A DNA stretch of 64,000 nt, taken from positions 21,044 through 85,043 of the forward strand of contig JAFVBR010000017.1 of assembly GCA_017479885.1 (NCBI GenBank), written 5' to 3'. Position numbers and translations under genes: made by a program. The notes below the pieces were generated by a model. The model ran no database searches. It was not told the origin of the DNA and saw nothing but the letters and a program-made list of their open reading frames with translations. Below, one piece after another: positions 53,374 to 62,008 of this stretch; position 1 is the first letter of the stretch; every line of letters begins with the position of its first letter. The DNA comes from Paludibacteraceae bacterium. Its GTDB lineage: Bacteria > Bacteroidota > Bacteroidia > Bacteroidales > Paludibacteraceae.

Positions 53374-54137
53374 AAATAGTATCATACAATCTCAACGGTA
53401 TTCGAGCTGCCATAGGCAAAGGTCTGCTTGACTGGTTGAAAGCAGAAGACCCTGATGTGTTCTGCGTGCAGGAGACCAAAGCTCAACCTGAGCAAATAGA
53501 CCTGTTTGCTTTCAACGAACTCGGCTATAAGTACAATTATGTCCATTCTGCAGAGAAAAAAGGCTATAGCGGAGTAGCAATATTTTCCAAAATTGAGCCC
53601 GACAAAATAGTAGTAGGAATGAACAACCCGACATACGATTGCGAAGGCAGAGTACTCAGAGCTGATTATGGAGACATGACATTAGTATGCGTATATATAC
53701 CATCAGGCACAACAGGTGATATCAGGCAAGATTTCAAGATGCAGTTTCTTGATGCATTCTTCAACTATCTGCAGAAACTACGTCAAGAGAGACCCAATCT
53801 GATAGTATGCGGAGACTACAACATCTGCCACAAACCAATTGACATCAACCATCCTGAGAGACAAGTCGGAGTCAGCGGTTTCCTACCTGAAGAGCGGGCT
53901 TGGCTCGACAAACTGGAAGCAAGCGGCATGACCGATTCTTTCCGGATATTCTGCAAGGAGGCTGATAAATATTCATGGTGGAGCTATCGTTTCGGAGCAA
54001 GAGAACGTAATGCAGGTTGGCGTATCGACTACCATTGGGTTTCAGGCAATATAGCAGACAAACTCACCAATGCCGCCATTCTCACCGATGCCGTTCATTC
54101 CGACCATTGCCCGGTTTCCGTTACTCTGAAAAACTGA
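53370..54137 (+). CDS. xth: Exodeoxyribonuclease III
   Basis: The 255-residue cytoplasmic AP endonuclease/3'-5' exonuclease works in base excision repair. It has the expected metal and catalytic blocks: SYNLNGIRAA (3-15), QETKAQPEQ with the metal Glu, YSGVAIFSK, GRVLRADYGDMTLVCVYIP split as GRVLRADYGD and LVCVYIPSG, CGDYNICHKPIDI, and the final RIDYHWVS and SDHCPV with the catalytic His. Its start overlaps the M6 stop by ATGA, so it is at the end of the mlaE operon although it has no obvious functional link to it. Confidence 0.94.
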   Translation: MKIVSYNLNGIRAAIGKGLLDWLKAEDPDVFCVQETKAQPEQIDLFAFNELGYKYNYVHSAEKKGYSGVAIFSKIEPDKIVVGMNNPTYDCEGRVLRADYGDMTLVCVYIPSGTTGDIRQDFKMQFLDAFFNYLQKLRQERPNLIVCGDYNICHKPIDINHPERQVGVSGFLPEERAWLDKLEASGMTDSFRIFCKEADKYSWWSYRFGARERNAGWRIDYHWVSGNIADKLTNAAILTDAVHSDHCPVSVTLKN

Positions 54138-54176
54138 TACTTCCAAACATTACCAAAATCACAAACGAACATTCGC

Positions 54177-54950
54177 ATGCAGCCAGCCAACCCACAAATG
54201 GTGCTCCGCACCGAACATCTCGTAAAGCGTTATGGCAAACGCACAGTGGTTAACGATGTCTCCATACAACTTCATCAGGGAGAGATTGTTGGCTTGCTCG
54301 GACCCAACGGAGCCGGCAAAACAACCACTTTCTACATGACTACAGGCCTCGTAACCGCCAACCACGGCAAGATTTTTCTAAACGATGAAGATATTACAGG
54401 ATTCCCTATGTACCGCCGTGCACAACGTGGTATAGGCTACCTGCCGCAGGAAGCAAGCGTATTCCGAAAGATGTCGGTAGAAGACAATATCCGCTCTGTA
54501 CTTGAGATGACAAGTTTTACCAAAGAGTATCAAAATGAAAAACTGGAGCAACTGATAAAAGAATTCAATCTCGCTCATGTGCGAAAGAACCTTGGCGACC
54601 GTCTCTCCGGTGGTGAGCGCCGTCGCACAGAGATTGCACGTTGCCTTGCCATTGAGCCTAAGTTCGTTATGTTGGATGAGCCGTTTGCAGGCGTTGACCC
54701 TATTGCTGTTCAGGAAATCCAAGATGTTGTGTGGCGACTCAAAGACAAGAACATAGGCATTCTCATAACCGACCACAACGTGGATGAAACGCTGATGATT
54801 ACCGACCGTGCCTACCTGCTTTTTGAAGGAAAAATACTGTTCCACGGAACTCCTGAAGAACTGGCTGCCAACCCTACCGTAAGAAAAAACTACCTCGGTC
54901 GGGACTTCGAATTGAAGAAGAAAACACGCGCTGAAGAAAACCCTCAATAA
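54177..54950 (+). CDS. lptB: LPS export ABC transporter ATPase LptB
   Basis: The 257-residue cytoplasmic ATPase powers extraction of lipopolysaccharide from the inner membrane with LptFG. Walker A is [13 protein letters not shown], the Q-loop area is [20 protein letters not shown] split as [12 protein letters not shown] and KMSVEDNI, the signature is [16 protein letters not shown] and Walker B is [22 protein letters not shown] is diagnostic of LptB. It begins a run of surface-glycan genes, 39 bases after xth and probably transcribed with it, because no promoter box is visible in the gap. Confidence 0.95.
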   Translation: MQPANPQMVLRTEHLVKRYGKRTVVNDVSIQLHQGEIVGLLGPNGAGKTTTFYMTTGLVTANHGKIFLNDEDITGFPMYRRAQRGIGYLPQEASVFRKMSVEDNIRSVLEMTSFTKEYQNEKLEQLIKEFNLAHVRKNLGDRLSGGERRRTEIARCLAIEPKFVMLDEPFAGVDPIAVQEIQDVVWRLKDKNIGILITDHNVDETLMITDRAYLLFEGKILFHGTPEELAANPTVRKNYLGRDFELKKKTRAEENPQ

Positions 54951-54969
54951 CCAATAATCATATATAATC

Positions 54970-55572
54970 ATGTTTACACAAAACTGCAATAAGATATTTT
55001 CGACTGCGGTAAGAAACTACCATCTTACCGACAACGTGGATACTCCGATCAGCAACCCATATCCCACAGGCAGTATCGAAAATCTGCTCTATCAGAAGAA
55101 TTGGATTGATACCGTACAATGGCATCTGGAAGACATTATACGCGACCCTCACATAGACCCTGCTGATGCCCTGTTGATTAAGCGCCGGATTGATAGTAGT
55201 AATCAAGAACGCACAGATATAGTGGAGCAAATTGATACATATTTTTTGAATTTATATAGCAATATCGTTCCTGAAGCAGATGCCAAAATCAATACAGAAA
55301 GCCCCGCATGGGCAATAGACAGGCTTAGCATACTTCACGTAAAGATTTGGCACATGCGCGAACAAACAGAGCGTACAGACATTTCGGCAGAGCAGAAGCA
55401 ACGATGCATCGCCAAACTCAGCATACTGCAAGAACAACTTACAGACCTAACGCTCTCTATCAGCCAGTTGCTTGAGGACTATGCTGCAGGCCGACGAATC
55501 ATGAAGGTATATCGCCAAATGAAAATGTACAACGACCCGCAACTTAACCCTGTATTATACAACAAGAAGTGA
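54970..55572 (+). CDS. DUF4254 family protein
   Basis: The 200-residue protein is predicted soluble and mostly helical, without a signal peptide. YPTGSIENLLYQKNWIDTVQ, then WHLEDIIRDPHIDP and the later AWAIDRLSILHVKIWHM match DUF4254, a Bacteroidetes family with no established function. It is regularly encoded beside lipopolysaccharide heptosyltransferases, as here: its stop overlaps the GTG start of the GT9 gene by 4 bases. That coupling suggests the two products work together in glycan assembly. Confidence 0.82.
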   Translation: MFTQNCNKIFSTAVRNYHLTDNVDTPISNPYPTGSIENLLYQKNWIDTVQWHLEDIIRDPHIDPADALLIKRRIDSSNQERTDIVEQIDTYFLNLYSNIVPEADAKINTESPAWAIDRLSILHVKIWHMREQTERTDISAEQKQRCIAKLSILQEQLTDLTLSISQLLEDYAAGRRIMKVYRQMKMYNDPQLNPVLYNKK

Positions 55573-56552
55573 AAAAACTGTTGATAATCAGATTCTCCGC
55601 GTTGGGCGATACTGCTATGCTTGTACCAGTAGTTCGTTCACTTGCAATAGCTTGCCCGGACATGAGCATCACCATGCTCTCACAAGGCAAGTGGGCTGCA
55701 TTGTGGAACAACATGCCTCAGAATGTAAGTTTCTTCGGAGCAGACCTAAAAGGGCGACACAAAGGCTTGACCGGACTCAACACTCTACTTACCGACATCA
55801 ACTACCGGCAATTCAATCTTGTAGCCGATATGCACAATGTCTGGCGTAGCAAATATATTACCCTGCATTGTTCACTCGCCGGAGCAAAATACAGTTGCCT
55901 CGACAAACAGCGAATTCAGAGATGGTTGCTCACTCACGGACACAAACGTGAACTCCGCCCAATGGTGCTTGCCTACACCGACGTACTCAATCGGCTCGGT
56001 TTCAATTCTATCAACATTACGACGCCCTCTGTTCGTGCAACTTGTTTCAATAAAAAAATAGGTATAGCCCCATTTGCTGCACACAAAGGAAAAACTTATC
56101 CTATAGAGAAAATGGAACAAGTGGTGAGCATGCTTTCCGCCAAAGATTACATAATCACTTTGTTTGGCGGTAAGGGCAGAGAAGCGCAAATCCTTGAAGA
56201 GTGGCAACAAAAGTACGACAACGTTTATTCTGTTGCAGGTACACTGAGTCTTGACCGCGAGATACAACTTATGGGTACATTATCGCTAATGATTACTATG
56301 GATTCCGCCAATCTGCATCTTGCCTCGCTTGCATCTACACGCGTAGTTAGTATTTGGGGAGCCACACACACCATGGCAGGATTTCTTCCCAAACAACAAT
56401 CTACTGACGATTGCCTGCAACTTGATCTCCCATGCCGGCCTTGCTCTATCTTCGGAAACAAGTCCTGCCGATATGGTGACTGGAGATGCTTGAATATTCC
56501 TCCAGAAACAATTGTCAGACACATAGAGTCGGCTATTTGCAAAACATTATGA
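55569..56552 (+). CDS. Glycosyltransferase family 9 (heptosyltransferase-like)
   Basis: The 327-residue GT-B enzyme starts with a GTG that overlaps the previous stop (GTGA). It begins KKLLIIRFSALGDTAMLVPVV, the standard GT9 opening, and has GIAPFAAHKGKTYPIEKMEQ, then LFGGKGREAQILEEW, TMDSANLHLASL and VSIWGATHTMAGF, the donor-binding end. GT9 members add heptose or related sugars to the lipopolysaccharide core at the inner face of the inner membrane. The acceptor and exact sugar cannot be read from sequence. Confidence 0.9.
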   Translation: MKKLLIIRFSALGDTAMLVPVVRSLAIACPDMSITMLSQGKWAALWNNMPQNVSFFGADLKGRHKGLTGLNTLLTDINYRQFNLVADMHNVWRSKYITLHCSLAGAKYSCLDKQRIQRWLLTHGHKRELRPMVLAYTDVLNRLGFNSINITTPSVRATCFNKKIGIAPFAAHKGKTYPIEKMEQVVSMLSAKDYIITLFGGKGREAQILEEWQQKYDNVYSVAGTLSLDREIQLMGTLSLMITMDSANLHLASLASTRVVSIWGATHTMAGFLPKQQSTDDCLQLDLPCRPCSIFGNKSCRYGDWRCLNIPPETIVRHIESAICKTL

Positions 56553-57556
56553 CATCTCATTGCCACATATTGTTTTTCTGCTCCGTCTTTGCCGTATTAC
56601 TGAACATATCAGCAGGTTGCTCCTCAAGAAAAGTGGAGCAAGAGCTTATTATAACACCTTGTGCACCTCTGCCTGTTGCACGCACCTCTGCCACTTGTTT
56701 TGCTTATCGGGGAAAATGCTATGTATTCGGAGGCAGAAACGACACCACCAACTTTCGCAAAGGTTTTCTTGGCGACTGTTGGGCATATGACACAATGTCG
56801 GACAAGTGGACACGTATGCCTGACATGCCGTTCAAACCGCGCACCAAAGCGGCTGCAGTGGTGGTGGATGACTATGTTTACTGCGGACTGGGGTTCAATG
56901 GTGTCATCAACACGGATTCTTGCTATCTCAAAGACTGGTGGAGATGGCATATTCCAACTGACACTTGGACACGACTTGCCGACTTTCCCACAACCGACAC
57001 CAACATGCCTGTCACTGCATATTACAACAAAAAAATCTATTCCATATTCCCTACCCACAGCGGCTCCTCACGACTGGTTTACGAGTATGACATACAATCT
57101 GACAAATGGAGTCAATGGCCAGACGACTGGCACATCGAAACAATTGGCGGCGCTACAGGAGCACAAATAGACAGCATCTGTTATGCCGGAGGCGGTTATT
57201 TCCTGGGAATGAAAAGTCAATGGTATGCATTCAATCTTGCCTCTGCAACATACATACGCAAGCACGACATGCCGGGAGGAGGACGTATGTTTGCAAGTGC
57301 AGCCCTACTTAACAACAGAATTTATGTTTTTGGGGGGCGTAAAACTGCGGAGTATGCCAAATCAGAGACCCTCTTAAACGACATTCTTCTCTACGATTAT
57401 ACAGCCGACCGGTGGCACTACTGCGGCACGCTGCCATTCTCAGGCAGAGATCAGATGGTATCCGCAGTTGCAAGCGACAACATATATTTTGGAACAGGTG
57501 AAGACCGTGACCTCATTCCGCAAAACGATTGGTATTGCCTCAAATGCGCCGACTGA
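56549..57556 (+). CDS. Kelch-repeat lipoprotein
   Basis: The 335-residue protein starts at an ATG that overlaps the GT9 stop by 4 bases. The signal ends in a lipobox (VFAVLLNISAGC). The mature part is a kelch-type beta-propeller: repeats include CYVFGGRNDTTNF, then WAYDTMSDKWTRMPDMPFKP, YEYDIQSDKWSQWPDDW and IYVFGGRKTAEYAKSE with LYDYTADRWHYCGTLPF. Function is unknown; propellers of this kind bind glycans or proteins. Its position between a heptosyltransferase and Wzi suggests surface-glycan handling at the outer membrane, but this is inference. Confidence 0.85.
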   Translation: MTSHCHILFFCSVFAVLLNISAGCSSRKVEQELIITPCAPLPVARTSATCFAYRGKCYVFGGRNDTTNFRKGFLGDCWAYDTMSDKWTRMPDMPFKPRTKAAAVVVDDYVYCGLGFNGVINTDSCYLKDWWRWHIPTDTWTRLADFPTTDTNMPVTAYYNKKIYSIFPTHSGSSRLVYEYDIQSDKWSQWPDDWHIETIGGATGAQIDSICYAGGGYFLGMKSQWYAFNLASATYIRKHDMPGGGRMFASAALLNNRIYVFGGRKTAEYAKSETLLNDILLYDYTADRWHYCGTLPFSGRDQMVSAVASDNIYFGTGEDRDLIPQNDWYCLKCAD

Positions 57557-59028
57557 CTCTTATATTGCTTCAACTCATGTTTGTCATCGCATCCATGGGT
57601 GCTGACAGACAGATGCTTTTGCGTTCTCTCGAAGGCTATACCGGATACTCGTGGCAGCGCACCTCAGCCGACACTTTGAAATGGGATGTTGCCCTGTCAG
57701 CAGTCATTTCTTCTGGCAATTACGCACCATTCTGGATTCACACCAACACACGAGGTTCTGTATCTGAACAACCTTTCAGCGGAACAATCAATGCCGCAAT
57801 ATTCAAGAATGAAAGACAGACAAAACGTTGGATAGACTACTCGGCCGCAGCACGTGTCACTATGCTTATAGACCGGCGTTTCAGAGCTTATCCGCAGGAG
57901 GCATGGGCATCTGCCAGACTATATGTTTTTCGCATCACAGCCGGTTTCTGTCCTGATGAATACAATATTGACACTGCTGATCCTATACTTACATCAGGCA
58001 ACCTTCTTTTTTCACGCAATGCGCGACCAATACCCCGCATCACCGTTTCTACCAACGGCTACATACCTTTCCCCTTCCTCTTCGGTTATCTGGAGTTTAA
58101 GGCAGGCATTACGCACGGTTGGATGATTGACAATGTGTTCGTCAACCATAGTTTTCTTCACCACAAATACATAGGCGGACGCATAGGCGGCAATCTGCCG
58201 GTCAATATCGCTTACGAATTTCATCATGCAGCGCAATGGGGAGGCTACAGCCCTCTACATGGCGACCTCGGAAACAACTTCAATAGCTTCAAACATATAT
58301 TCTTTGCACAAAACGGAGGTAATAATCCTAACGACCAAATGAATGCGGAAGGCAACCATCTCGGTTCGCAACAACTCAGCCTCATAGCCAAATGGAAAGG
58401 CTGGAGAGTCACTGCATACTGGCAAAACATTTTCGAAGATGCACCTGTCTATCCTCTCTGGCGTAGCGTGAATATTGCAGACGGCTTATGGGGACTCAGC
58501 ATCAAACAAAGCCACTGGCCGTTCATCAACGGAGTGCTTTACGAGTTCGTCAACACTACATACCAATCAGGTATGCTCCACGACATTGACGGACTCGTAA
58601 TAGGCGGCGGCGACAGTTACTTCACAAACGGCATCTATCGCAACGGATGGAATTTTTACATGCATACTCTCGGAACACCTCTCATTACTTCGCCGTTTTA
58701 CAACTCAGAACCATCACAAACACAAACACTCAACAACCGTATCAGAGCACACCACATCGGACTCAGTGGCGATATATATACTTTCAAATACCGCCTTGTT
58801 TGTTCACATACTGTCAACTACGGCAATTACAACTTACACGACATTGCGTCCAACCGAACAGCAAAAAACCGCAACACCGCCATACTACTCTCTGTCGGCA
58901 AGACTGTTCCACAGGCATGGGGGTTGAACTTCTCCGTTACACTCGCAACTGATATCGGCTCACAATTCGGCAATAATTTCGGAGCAATGCTTACCATCAG
59001 TAAAACAGCCGATATAATCAAATGGTGA
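57544..59028 (+). CDS. wzi: Capsule assembly Wzi family outer-membrane protein
   Basis: The 494-residue protein has signal RRLTLILLQLMFVIASMGA. The start ATG 57544 lies 13 bases inside the kelch gene. The mature protein is a predicted beta-barrel with alternating aromatic strands (SAVISSGNYAPFWIHTNTRG, FLFGYLEFKAGITHGWMIDN), matching the Wzi family. In Enterobacteria Wzi is a surface lectin that anchors capsule; Bacteroidetes homologues probably anchor or modify surface glycan. It ends the first glycan unit; the next gene has its own promoter. Confidence 0.85.
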   Translation: MRRLTLILLQLMFVIASMGADRQMLLRSLEGYTGYSWQRTSADTLKWDVALSAVISSGNYAPFWIHTNTRGSVSEQPFSGTINAAIFKNERQTKRWIDYSAAARVTMLIDRRFRAYPQEAWASARLYVFRITAGFCPDEYNIDTADPILTSGNLLFSRNARPIPRITVSTNGYIPFPFLFGYLEFKAGITHGWMIDNVFVNHSFLHHKYIGGRIGGNLPVNIAYEFHHAAQWGGYSPLHGDLGNNFNSFKHIFFAQNGGNNPNDQMNAEGNHLGSQQLSLIAKWKGWRVTAYWQNIFEDAPVYPLWRSVNIADGLWGLSIKQSHWPFINGVLYEFVNTTYQSGMLHDIDGLVIGGGDSYFTNGIYRNGWNFYMHTLGTPLITSPFYNSEPSQTQTLNNRIRAHHIGLSGDIYTFKYRLVCSHTVNYGNYNLHDIASNRTAKNRNTAILLSVGKTVPQAWGLNFSVTLATDIGSQFGNNFGAMLTISKTADIIKW

Positions 59029-59061
59029 TTTGCTCATTCACAAAATAATGCTTATCTTTGC
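59029..59061 (+). promoter_or_regulatory. Promoter of the GT4-kinase-GT4-ligase unit
   Basis: TTTG at 59029-59032, 20 bases, then TATCTTTGC at 59053-59061, 37 bases before the GT4 start. Confidence 0.8.
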
Positions 59062-59098
59062 ACATTGTTGACAACAGGCTTACAACTGTCATTTAACT

Positions 59099-60208
59099 AT
59101 GATTATCGCATTCGACGCCAAACGAGCTTTCCACAATTACCGCGGCTTGGGTAACTATAGTCGCGATTACATGCGTTTAGCGACCATCTATGCACCCGAT
59201 AACCGTTATCTGCTTTTCAATCCCCGGCATTCGGGACTGAATTTGATGCCTCAACTCGGACCTTCAGAGCAAGAAGTGCTTCCAAACGGGCTATGGAGGT
59301 TTGTACCCGCTGCATGGCGCACTTTCGGCTGCACGCAGCAGATATGCAAACTTCATGCAGATATATACCACGGGCTCAGCGCCGAACTACCACTCGGAAT
59401 ACCGCATAACATCAGGCAGGTTGTTACTGTGCATGATGCTATTTTTATCCGATACCCTGAACTCTACAGCTTTACCTACCGGAACATCTTTCGGCAAAAA
59501 GTGCTGTACGCTTGCAGAAAAGCCGACATTATTGTAGCAATTAGCGAACAGACCAAGCAAGACTGCATACGGTTCTTCGGAGCAGATGAAAAGAAAATCA
59601 AAGTCATTTATCAGGGTTGCAGCAACATTTTCCGAAAGCAGAAAACTCTCACCGAAATAGAAAATGTGCGCCGTAAATACTCATTGCCTGATCAGTTTCT
59701 TCTTGACGTTGGAGCCATAGAACCGCGAAAAAACCTTAAAAATCTGCTTCTTGCAATGAGTATTGCCAAAACATCTATGCCACTCGTTGTCATTGGCGGA
59801 ACATCAAAATACGCTATGCAGATGAAACAAATGGCGGCAGAACTCAAACTCAACGCAATGTTTTTACATAATGTGCTGTTTGCCGACATGCCGGCTATCT
59901 ATCGTGCCGCGCACGCATTGATATACCCATCATTGTTCGAAGGCTTCGGAATTCCTATTCTCGAAGGTCTGTGTTCCGGAATTCCCGTACTCACCTCTAC
60001 CGGTAGTTGCTTCGCCGAAACAGGTGGCGACGCCGTACTATATGCAGACCCTCTCAACCCTCACGACATAGCCGAAAAACTTGCAACCGTCATCTCTGAT
60101 GAAAACATGCGCAGCACTTTAAGGCAAAAGGCTGCCATACAGGCAGACAAATTCGCAGATTCAGTCGTGGGGGAAAATATACGCCAACTCTATCTATCAC
60201 TATGCTGA
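59099..60208 (+). CDS. Glycosyltransferase family 4
   Basis: The 369-residue GT-B retaining glycosyltransferase begins MIIAFDAKRAFHNYRGLGNY, with the acceptor loop, and has AFDAKR and VTVHDAIFIRYPE in the first domain. The second domain contains FLLDVGAIEPRKNLKNLL, then YPSLFEGFGIPILEGLCSG, which is the E-x7-E nucleotide-sugar motif of GT4. It probably extends lipopolysaccharide core or capsule. Its stop overlaps the following kinase gene by 7 bases. Confidence 0.9.
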   Translation: MIIAFDAKRAFHNYRGLGNYSRDYMRLATIYAPDNRYLLFNPRHSGLNLMPQLGPSEQEVLPNGLWRFVPAAWRTFGCTQQICKLHADIYHGLSAELPLGIPHNIRQVVTVHDAIFIRYPELYSFTYRNIFRQKVLYACRKADIIVAISEQTKQDCIRFFGADEKKIKVIYQGCSNIFRKQKTLTEIENVRRKYSLPDQFLLDVGAIEPRKNLKNLLLAMSIAKTSMPLVVIGGTSKYAMQMKQMAAELKLNAMFLHNVLFADMPAIYRAAHALIYPSLFEGFGIPILEGLCSGIPVLTSTGSCFAETGGDAVLYADPLNPHDIAEKLATVISDENMRSTLRQKAAIQADKFADSVVGENIRQLYLSLC

Positions 60209-60918
60209 TTACTATTAATCCCGAATATTACCACCTTAAACAGTGGATAGAATCCGTTCCACAACGTTTTGCTAATGAGAGAACAATACTCTTTCAAGGA
60301 CGCAACACCTTGGGCACACTTCTCACTCCTGACTCTCGAACATTGTGCGTAAAAAAATACCGCACGCCGGCACTCCCGCAACGGATAATATACACGTTTT
60401 TGCGCAAACCAAAAGCCGAACGGGCATATAACAATGCCATTCTTCTGCTCGGCAACAATATTCCTACACCAAAACCGGTAGCATACATCATCTGTACTAA
60501 AGGAGGACTTATTGCCGACTCATATCTCATCACAGAGTTCTGTCCGTACAAGCGCAATTTTTACGAATTCCGACAACACGGCATCAAAAACTCACAACAT
60601 ATTATCAGCCGCCTCGCTGCCATCGCTGCTGAAATGCACAATAGCGGATTATACCACAAGGATTTCTCACCCGGAAACATTCTTTTCGAAGATAATAACG
60701 GGGAGGTCAACATGACCGTTATCGACATCAATCGTATGACCACAAGCAGAAAAGTAGGACCCAGACTCGGATGCAAAAATTTTGAACGACTATGGGGGAA
60801 CAACGATTTCTTCCTCGTTTTGGCTAAAGAATATGCTATGCTTCGGCATTTAAGCATTCCTCAATGCCAGAAGCTGACGCTCTATTATCACAATAAATAC
60901 TGGAGATACCGTAAATGA
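60202..60918 (+). CDS. Lipopolysaccharide-kinase-like protein (Kdo/WaaP family)
   Basis: The 238-residue cytoplasmic protein has a protein-kinase-like fold. The catalytic loop HKDFSPGNILFED is at about 151-163, followed by the Mg-binding VIDINRM in place of the usual DFG. LCVKKYRTP supplies the nucleotide-binding Lys. These match the WaaP/InaA/Kdo-kinase group, which phosphorylates heptose or Kdo in the lipopolysaccharide core. Its coupling with GT4 genes on both sides (7- and 4-base overlaps) supports that role; the sugar target is unknown. Confidence 0.85.
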   Translation: MLITINPEYYHLKQWIESVPQRFANERTILFQGRNTLGTLLTPDSRTLCVKKYRTPALPQRIIYTFLRKPKAERAYNNAILLLGNNIPTPKPVAYIICTKGGLIADSYLITEFCPYKRNFYEFRQHGIKNSQHIISRLAAIAAEMHNSGLYHKDFSPGNILFEDNNGEVNMTVIDINRMTTSRKVGPRLGCKNFERLWGNNDFFLVLAKEYAMLRHLSIPQCQKLTLYYHNKYWRYRK

Positions 60919-61997
60919 ATACTCATAAGAAAAAAGTACTTATCGACCTCTCTGTACTCAAACACCCCTACTGCGGATTAGGACAGATTGCACTCAACTA
61001 CATCCGTATCATCAATAGCACTGACACCGATGCTCTACCTTTCCGTATTGTTCTTCTCGTTCCGTCACATTACTTCGGATGTTGCGGCAACAAAGTTGAC
61101 TATGTGCCGAGGCAGCGCATCTACAAATTCATGCCTTGGCTCTACCCCAAAGTGGATGTATGGCATGCCATACACCAACTAAGTCCTTTCATGCCATACA
61201 GCACCCATACTCAATATCTGCTCACCATTCATGATTTCAATTTCATGTATGAAAAAGAAGGCAGAGTGGCACAACAATATCATACACGCATACAGAAACG
61301 AATCAACAGGGCACAATATATTGCATGTATCTCCGACTTCACACGCTCCGAACTCATCAAATACATGACTCTGCCCAAAGACACTCCCGTTAAGGTTATC
61401 TACAACGGTGTCGAGTTCCCTGATAAGGATGCACAAGTTCCGACTCCGGATTTTACCGCATTGAGTAACAACAAATCATTCTTCTTCTCTATCGGAGAAG
61501 TGAAAGAGAAAAAGAATTTCCTCACCATAGTCCGCATGATGCAATACTTTCCTGACAAGCATCTCTATATTGCGGGGAAAAACAGCACACCTTACGCTGA
61601 CATTATCAACAACTACATCCGGAAAAACAATATTACCAATGTAACTCTCACCGGCATCGTTAACAACAACGAACGCCTGTGGCTATATCAACACTGTGAG
61701 GCTTTTCTCTTCCCATCGCTCTTCGAGGGATTCGGATTACCGGTCATCGAAGCTATGGCACTCGGCAAACCCGTATTCTGCTCATCAGAAACAAGTCTGA
61801 GCGAGATAGGAGGCGACTGTGCATGCTTCTTTACATCTTTCGAACCTGAACAGATGGCATTATGCGTCAGAAACAATATAGAAACCCTCATGCAACCGGA
61901 ACAAATGAACCGCAGAATAAGTTACGCACACACTTTCGACTACGACAAACATTTTAACCAATACTTCCGCGTGTACACCTCACTGACGAATCAATAA
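60915..61997 (+). CDS. Glycosyltransferase family 4, second copy
   Basis: The 360-residue GT-B protein begins with KKVLIDLSVLKHPYCGLGQI and has LTIHDFNFMYEKEG and ACISDFTRSELIKYM in the acceptor domain. The donor domain contains FFFSIGEVKEKKNFLTIVRM, then FPSLFEGFGLPVIEAMALGK with the E-x7-E motif. It is only distantly similar to the GT4 encoded at 59099, so the two probably make different linkages. It overlaps the kinase gene by 4 bases. Confidence 0.9.
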   Translation: MNTHKKKVLIDLSVLKHPYCGLGQIALNYIRIINSTDTDALPFRIVLLVPSHYFGCCGNKVDYVPRQRIYKFMPWLYPKVDVWHAIHQLSPFMPYSTHTQYLLTIHDFNFMYEKEGRVAQQYHTRIQKRINRAQYIACISDFTRSELIKYMTLPKDTPVKVIYNGVEFPDKDAQVPTPDFTALSNNKSFFFSIGEVKEKKNFLTIVRMMQYFPDKHLYIAGKNSTPYADIINNYIRKNNITNVTLTGIVNNNERLWLYQHCEAFLFPSLFEGFGLPVIEAMALGKPVFCSSETSLSEIGGDCACFFTSFEPEQMALCVRNNIETLMQPEQMNRRISYAHTFDYDKHFNQYFRVYTSLTNQ

Positions 61998-62008
61998 AAT
62001 GACAGGCA

